From contig CM060846.1 of the NCBI GenBank assembly GCA_030762175.1, positions 310,406,512 through 310,470,511 of the forward strand: a stretch of 64,000 bases of DNA. The letters are read 5' to 3'. The notes beneath the pieces are model-generated. The model was not told the DNA's origin and ran no database searches. It saw nothing but the letters and a program-made list of their open reading frames with translations. The position numbers were made by a program, and so were the translations under genes. This DNA is from Metallyticus violacea. Its lineage: Eukaryota; Arthropoda; Insecta; Mantodea; Metallyticidae. This document shows, one piece after another, positions 58,210 through 64,000 of this stretch. Position 1 is the first letter of the stretch. Each line of letters begins with the position of its first letter.

Positions 58210-59250
58210 CTGAGGCATTTCATGGATCTGTCACCCACTTCACAGCAGCTTGCGAGTCCGCAGTCTGAGCTTAACTTCCGACGAAGCGGATGTCATATTT
58301 GCACAAATAATTCAAGTTATCGCAGACACAAAAATTATTACAACGAAAATAAGCATATTATTACAGAACATGTTGGAAATGTCTTGCTACTTAACACATT
58401 TCTGGCATCCTTTTAGAAAAACTGCCATTCTCACGCATCAGTCCAACTTTCGAAGATGAATCAATTTAAACCTTAAAGAATACAAGGTTACTCTTCAGGA
58501 ATTATAGGCAAGTGATCCTGATATTCAGTTGGATTTCTGTAATAGAATATTTCGGAATGTTAATGACAGATCCACGCTTAATATCCTTTACTGACGAACC
58601 AGGTTCCAGTTACATGGTCATGTTTCGACACAAAATAACAGGTATTGGAGTGCAGAAAACTTCCGATTTTATACATGAAACTTCCTTGCATGACGATGAA
58701 ATCGGTGTATGGTGCGCAATTAATGTATACAAAATAACAGGGCCTATCATTTTTGAAAAGGCCATAAAAGCAGACTACACACTGGTAGTATGTGATTTCT
58801 ACTTATTGGGGAGTTTGAAAAATTAAGTTTAAAGAACATATTAGAAGAACTGAAAGAAAATATCAAGCAAAATTTGACCCAATATCGAAAGATGGACAGA
58901 TATGTGTGAATGAAAATTATCAAAAAATGCCGAGTAGGTGTAGATGTAGGACAATATTTGCAATATCAGTCATAACATAAAAGTTAGTTGTAATTTCGAT
59001 AACTTGAATTATTTGTGCGTATGTTACATTCATTTCCCCGTAAGTTACCAATCTGACTGCCCACCCAAGAGCTACAATATTTCCAATATCAGTCATAAGA
59101 TAAAAGTTTATTTTCATTATAACTGTAGTTGTAATTTCGATAACTTGAATTATTTGTGCGTATGTTACATTCATTTCCCCGTAAGTTGCCAATCTGACTG
59201 CTCACCCAAGAGCTACGATGAAACGGGCGAACCATGAAATTTTAAGTGGT
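58210..59250 (+). mobile_element. Mariner-type element with long inverted repeats and truncated transposase
   Basis: Left end (58225-58370): catttcatggatctgtcaccc, gtccgcagtctgagc, gcacaaataattcaagttat. Right end (59080-59240), reversed: aatttcatggttcgcc, gcagtcagattggcaact, gcacaaataattcaagttat and acaactacagttataatgaa. Between them 58512-58826 is open for 104 codons and reads SFTDEPGSSY (first catalytic Asp), HDDEIGVWCAINVYKITG, PIIFEKAIKADYTLV, then VCDFYLLGSLKN. The jump from ADYTLV to CDFYL shows an in-frame deletion of the block with the second Asp. After a frameshift the C-terminal EELKENIKQN continues. The right inverted repeat is tandemly duplicated (58951-59073 and from 59074). The element is inactive. 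Confidence 0.85.
58951..59220. repeat. Tandem duplication of a transposon inverted repeat
   Basis: Two units starting acaatattt(g/c)caatatcagt at 58951 and 59074. They are almost identical over gataacttgaattatttgtg, ttacattcatttccccgtaa and gagctac, but the first lacks about 20 bp (attttcattataactgtag). The two units are much closer to each other than to the left inverted repeat, so the duplication is younger than the element's ends. Confidence 0.9.
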
Positions 59251-60048
59251 ACTAACACACTTAGAAATACAATAATCAATAACAAGCAAATATTTTAAAT
59301 GTTCTGAGATCTTTGGCTTCAATTTTCAAGAGCTAATGCTAAGTAAAGAAATTACCCTACCCTTCATTTACTTGGCAACATTCTCGATAAAATTCGCTTG
59401 TCGGCATCAAGTAGCAACGCCGCTTTCAGTTGGGTCCCTTCAAGGAATGGATCGAGGAATAGATGCATAGCACTGCAACTCTTATCTTCTGTAGTATCGA
59501 GTTATATTCCCTGCGCGCAATCAGACATTTGTATATGTCATGGGTTACAGATTTTGCATAGAAACATAATTTGTATTTGTTTAAACTATATAAATGTACG
59601 AAAATATTATTTGACAAGGAATCAAGTCAAAGGTGTATATTAACGAAGGAAAAAATTAATTTCGATGCACAGTGAACAGTCCCCGCTACAGTCTAATAGT
59701 CTAACAAGTAGATCAGCTGGACATCAGCACAGGTGTTAAAATTACAGAAATAACATTCACGTAACATTACAGAAATGAGCATTTGTTGCAAATGGTTTTT
59801 TTCAATCCGTAAGTGAATACGATTTAAAACAGTCGAAATAGTCTGTTCTGGTTCGTGGAAAGTGCAAGACTCACCGAAAGACTTTCATGATCCTAAGGTC
59901 GATGTGCGAAGCAAGTAATTGATAAAATGAAACAATTCATGTTGTGCGACGGTTTTAATAGGGGGAAGGAAGTAAATGGAAGAGTTTTAATTAATTAGGA
60001 TACTAATAGTATTTGTAGAATCAATGACGTTCTTCTCTCCCGCCGCAG
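59251..60048. other. Gene-free stretch
   Basis: No gene seen. It ends in a strong pyrimidine-rich 3' splice-site-like sequence (ttcttctctcccgccgcag, 60030-60048). Confidence 0.5.
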
Positions 60049-60173
60049 TCTCGATGCGTCGCGATGTCACAGCTAGCGTCGATAGAGCGCTGAAAATTTT
60101 GTTACCTTTTCATGTCAACGGGGAAGATAATCGGGAACTAGGAAATGTATATAAGCAAAGCTTAATACTGGAG
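60049..60173 (+). CDS. Possible coding exon, unknown protein
   Basis: Immediately follows the best 3' splice-site-like sequence in the window (ttcttctctcccgccgcag). With 2 nt first, the frame reads SMRRDVTASVDRALKILL, PFHVNGEDNRELG and NVYKQSLILE with coding-like codons. A possible donor (ctggag|gtgaca) ends it at 60173, leaving phase 0; without splicing the frame continues to a stop near 60239. I do not recognise the protein. It would not splice in frame directly to the candidate at 31003-31149, which ends with 2 nt. An old mobile-element remnant is the main alternative. Confidence 0.3.
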
Positions 60174-61700
60174 GTGACACTATTTATTTACTTTTGTCCC
60201 CTATTCAATAGAAAGGATCGCCTTTCTAAGTTCTGTTGAGCGGTTCTTAATTCTCACTCGTATTAAGTGAACTAATTGTCTATCAAAATACTCCCGTTTA
60301 GTGTTTTACTTTCCCTTTCTATATCTCCTCTGTCTGATGGTTAAGTTCACCCTATCTGCCCTAAATTCACACACCATTGATGGCTCGATCCTTTTCTCCC
60401 TCCAAGGCTCAATTCTCTCTCTCTCCTCCCTGATGGCTCCACACTCACTGCTCCCATCTCTCTCTCTCTCATCAAAAATCTCCTCATCCGATCGTTAGAC
60501 CATCCTCCTACCATTTCGACAATTATTCCACTAATAAGTTTCTCCCTATTCGCCGAGGGGTGTACATATACTTATACTAAGATTCCTGATTGGACCGTTC
60601 ATAGGTCTTAACTTTTAAGCATTTACTTGCATTTTCCCCTTTGGTTCCCACAAGTCTGGATATCTGGTTTATTTCACTCTCATGATCTGACTATTGTCTA
60701 GTGTATTTTCTGGTTGCCTTTCGGAGTCTAACTAAACTGAGATTTACCAGAAGCCAAGGAGAAGTGACCCTTTTTACACACAAAAGAATCAAATACAAAG
60801 GAGACATACTGGCCATTTGTTCATTGTCCAGCCTAACACATTTACTATCAACATACTCTGGCTTTTCTAAAGTGTCTGTCTCCAGGGTTTTCTTTCTCAA
60901 TACCCAGGAACTATACAATAGATACAATAAACAAATAACTTAACCACTAACATAAATACATATAAATTGTAATACTAATTATAATATTTGGAATTTATTA
61001 TGTTAGCATTTTATAATATTTTAATTCGGGACGGCGACTCATTAATATTACTTCAGTGGACAGACACAAAGCCACAACTTTCGATCAGTTTTTCTGCTAA
61101 ATTAACGAGAAACGGAACATAGTCTTTGAAGCTGTGTCTGGCTCCCCATCGATTACAAAGTAATTGAAAAAAAATATTTGTAATTTTAGAACCAGCAACT
61201 CGGAAATTATGTGCAAGTTTGATGTGCATTTTCTTTCAGTGGAGGAACTTTAATCACATAATTCATATATGTAGAATTAGTATTGTATATTGTTTAAACG
61301 CGTTCATGATTTGTAATTTTTGGTAATATACAAGAGATAACATGTAGTAATGTAGCAAAGTCAGGAAAAATTTAAGTCTTTCTCCGAGCACAGCAAGACT
61401 TGGCAAAAAGTCGGACAATGCAAGTTTATCCCTTCTGGTATGCAGCTATGGTTGGAAATGCTCATGCCTCAGATAGAGAAAACACTTGTTCGGTGGTAAA
61501 GTGGCAGATGTCCGAGTAAAGGGTCAGTGACAGTAACGTATGAAATTTATTTAAATTAATCTTATTGAATAGCGAAGCATTTGGTTGACCAAAAGGGTCG
61601 AGCGAATAGAAATGGAATTCATAGAGGTGAGCACTGACCTATGAGAGACATTAACACGAAATTGGCGGGAATATTTTGCGCCGCTGTCCATGGATGGCGT
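60174..61700. other. Gene-free stretch with pyrimidine-rich section
   Basis: The section at about 60310-60500 is rich in C and T with ctctctctc runs (60414-60425 and 60459-60471). Otherwise AT-rich with no gene seen. Confidence 0.5.
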
Positions 61701-61965
61701 CATTTTATATTGAGTATAAAAGGATACATTTTGCCCAAAAGTGGCGCAGTCTCAGAATTTTTCGGGCCCAGATACGTGTGGCTGCCGTCGCCCGGAGATC
61801 AGTGGAAGAGCAGCCTAAGTACCAAGTACTCGTTCCGGCAATAACGAGGCTTGACTGTCAATCACCACGCGAGACACTGATACAATATTATGGGCTGCAT
61901 TAAGAACACTGTTTAAATAACAATCTGTTTGCATTCGACACTATTTGGTGAACACAATAAATTAA
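61701..61965 (+). promoter_or_regulatory. TATA/initiator core promoter-like region, possible LTR
   Basis: A TATA box (gagtataaaagg, TATAAAAG at 61715-61722) is followed by the initiator-like gcgcagtctcag, with the A of CAGT at 61748, about 33 bases after the first T of TATA. This spacing suits arthropod pol II promoters. A GC-rich leader follows (gtggctgccgtcgcccgg), and aataaa lies at about 61957, some 210 bases past the predicted start. TATA, initiator and polyadenylation signal this close together are typical of an LTR. No paired LTR, primer-binding site or gene was found. Small open frames across it are probably incidental. Confidence 0.4.
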
Positions 61966-62152
61966 TGTGTTTGCATAATTACCTTGGCTGTGGTTCGACG
62001 TGAGACGTGAGTTGGCTTAAATATTCATGTTCTGTAGAATAAACAACGTCAGCAACTAAATCACGAGGCGTTATTTATCGCCACATCCCAAGTCAAATCT
62101 CCTTCACTCAGCCCTGGCTAGCTTACAGCTGCCAGAAATCGTCGGAAATCCC

Positions 62153-62155
<3 letters not shown>

Positions 62156-62196
<41 letters not shown>
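62156..62196. repeat. (GA)n microsatellite
   Basis: About 20 uninterrupted GA units. Confidence 0.95.
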
Positions 62197-62199
<3 letters not shown>

Positions 62200-63000
62200 T
62201 CTTATGTAAGCAGAGTTGGTGGTCTGCAGCAGCCGTGGCGAAATCTGTGATCAGCGGGCTTGGATTAATCAACACAGCTACCATACAGCCCAATTCCCAT
62301 CCCCACCTACTATCTCGTTTCATGTTCTAGCAAGATGGAATTAAATAAAAATCATACTGTTCGGCCTTCATTATGTGCGTTTGCTGGCGTCTTTGTTGAA
62401 AGAATAATTAGTGACGGATTGTGGTCTGTTCGATTGCTAGATCTAACTTGATATGCTATTAAGACTGGCATTATATATCAAGTCCGCAAACTTAAAACGA
62501 ACTAAAACAAAAAACATCATACGAGAATAAAATAAACTGAAAAATATCATACGAGAATAAATGATGAAAATACCGAAGCATAGTTGGAAGGTGTGATTAA
62601 ATATTTGTGTGTGTGTGTTTTTTATTCTTAAGAATGTGTAGTATTTATTCTGTATTTTGCTGATCGCATGAAGTACCGCGCATGGGCTGCTGTGCTGTAC
62701 AACCCACTTTCACTCTCCTTCCATAAGCTTTGACAAGCAATTAAAAGCACTGTAGCTGGGTGTCGTTTAATACCCACTTATTATACATCTACCGTAAGTA
62801 TTTGACCTTTCATGAATTCAGACAATAATCCAAATATCGTTTACAACCTATGTTTATAATGTGTTCAAAATCATCTTACATTCATTTTCTTTGTATTTAC
62901 TTTATTGGTAAGGAGATACCGTGTGGTATATTAAATGTTTTTTAGTGCACTGAAAATTGAATATTTTTAAAATACTCTCTCCTTTCACATTTACTCTCCC

Positions 63001-63026
63001 CTTCCTTCCTTCCTTCCTTCCTTCCT
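63001..63026. repeat. (CTTC)n microsatellite
   Basis: About six tetranucleotide units in a pyrimidine-rich context. Confidence 0.9.
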
Positions 63027-64000
63027 CTTTCTGTAGCTTTGAATCGTTTCTAATTTTGTAGAATTAATTTATTTCAGCTTTTGCTAAATTTTGCAATAAT
63101 CTGCAAGGTACTAAAAGAAACATACAATCTTTATACTTTGAACAGAGCTTTTTCAACGACCGGTAACAACGTTATTTATAGTTGAATGTTGAAGTTCTAG
63201 AGTTTTTGTCTCAATGTGACTTGCGTATTGGTTTCGATCAGGTCATATGTTTGTTTGGGTGTGTTCTCATTGAAGTGAATCATATTTTATGTGTTTAGAT
63301 TCACTAATGTTTTAAACTCATAAACAGTTGCTACAAATATTTAAAAAGCCGATGAATGCAGAGAAACATGAATAAATATTTCATTCACGCTTGAATGCAC
63401 GCATTTTTAAATAGACATCTTGAATTCGTGTTACTGAATAAATTGCCTTTATTGTATTTAAAGTTTTAATGGAGGAAAACCGACTGTAGCCTCAGCGTGT
63501 ACCGTATGAGAACTTTGTGCTCAACAGTAGCGCATTACAATACACGTGTCTGTTTTTCTGCAGTCTCATAGAGAGGTTGGCACAGGAGAATTGATTACTC
63601 CACAGTCCTTTGTCTATGGCGGAAAGCACATTAATCTCCCGTCTAATAAGTTTACTATAAGTTGTCTTTGTTATACGAAGACAAGCAAACTCTAAGCAAC
63701 GCGTTGTGCATGACCCAACCTGGCTTGGCTCATAACCGGTATCCTGATACAGAGCGTGCAATTAACTCCGCATAGGCAGTTTAACTATGGTGGAGGGCAT
63801 ATTAATATTAATGGAGTCTTTTGTCTTAAAATGTAAAATGTTTATTTAAAAATTCGTTTTGACGATTTAAATATATTTATTGGCGATTTGAAAATAGTCT
63901 GAAAGATTAATATATTTACGAATAATATTACAAAAGGGACATTTCTAATAGTTTTAACTCTATTGAAACTTTATTCCGCAACATTTCTAATTATGTTACG

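Larger units (their letters stand above)
61966..64000. other. Gene-free stretch with simple repeats
   Basis: Contains (GA)n at 62156-62196 and (CTTC)n at 63001-63026. An 89-codon minus-strand frame at 63492-63761 is unrecognised. No gene or mobile element is supported to the window end. Confidence 0.5.

Noticed and set aside
1..64000. CRISPR arrays, operons, rRNA or functional tRNA genes
   Set aside because: No regularly spaced direct repeats with unique spacers, no clustered bacterial-type genes, and every tRNA-like sequence is degenerate and attached to a SINE-like body.

Overview
The window is AT-rich animal DNA with long stretches free of genes. It carries dense microsatellites, several tRNA-derived SINE families and many decayed Tc1/mariner transposons. 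The transposase types and the repeat style point to an arthropod, most likely an insect with a large genome, but nothing here identifies the species. No complete host gene can be recognised: the longest open frame is 134 codons, and most open frames are chance or lie inside repeats. The window is best read as intergenic or deep intronic sequence. Three short segments (about 19.4, 31.0 and 60.0 kb, plus strand) look like possible coding exons because they combine an open frame with plausible splice sites; none is matched to a known protein.

Mobile elements. Seven Tc1/mariner elements or relics can be read: 3.7-4.8 kb (+), 6.9-7.4 kb (-), 9.2-10.4 kb (+, split by a SINE), 14.5-15.4 kb (-), 43.5-44.3 kb (short element with inverted repeats), 56.1-57.3 kb (-) and 58.2-59.25 kb (+, same long-inverted-repeat family as the one at 43.5 kb). 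All carry stops, frameshifts or lost catalytic residues. A family called SINE1 here (type-II tRNA-like head, conserved body, 3' end near ggcgttaaacact) has about 15 copies, including two head-to-tail dimers and one composite with a 521-bp insert. SINE2 (26.1 and 26.8 kb) has two copies with perfect target-site duplications. SINE3 (7.7 kb) and SINE4 (41.9 and 43.2 kb) are further tRNA-like families, and tRNA-like heads at 36.0 and 37.6 kb suggest two more.

Other structure. A 521-bp block at 20.3 kb recurs at 27.5 kb at about 98% identity, where it sits between two partial SINE1 copies; this is the most unusual arrangement in the window. Two places (about 29.05 and 61.7 kb) have RNA polymerase II core-promoter-like motifs followed within 250-450 bp by AATAAA, as expected of solo LTRs or short transcription units. 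I found no CRISPR arrays, rRNA, functional tRNA genes or operons. All calls come from reading the sequence by eye; identities and boundaries are approximate.
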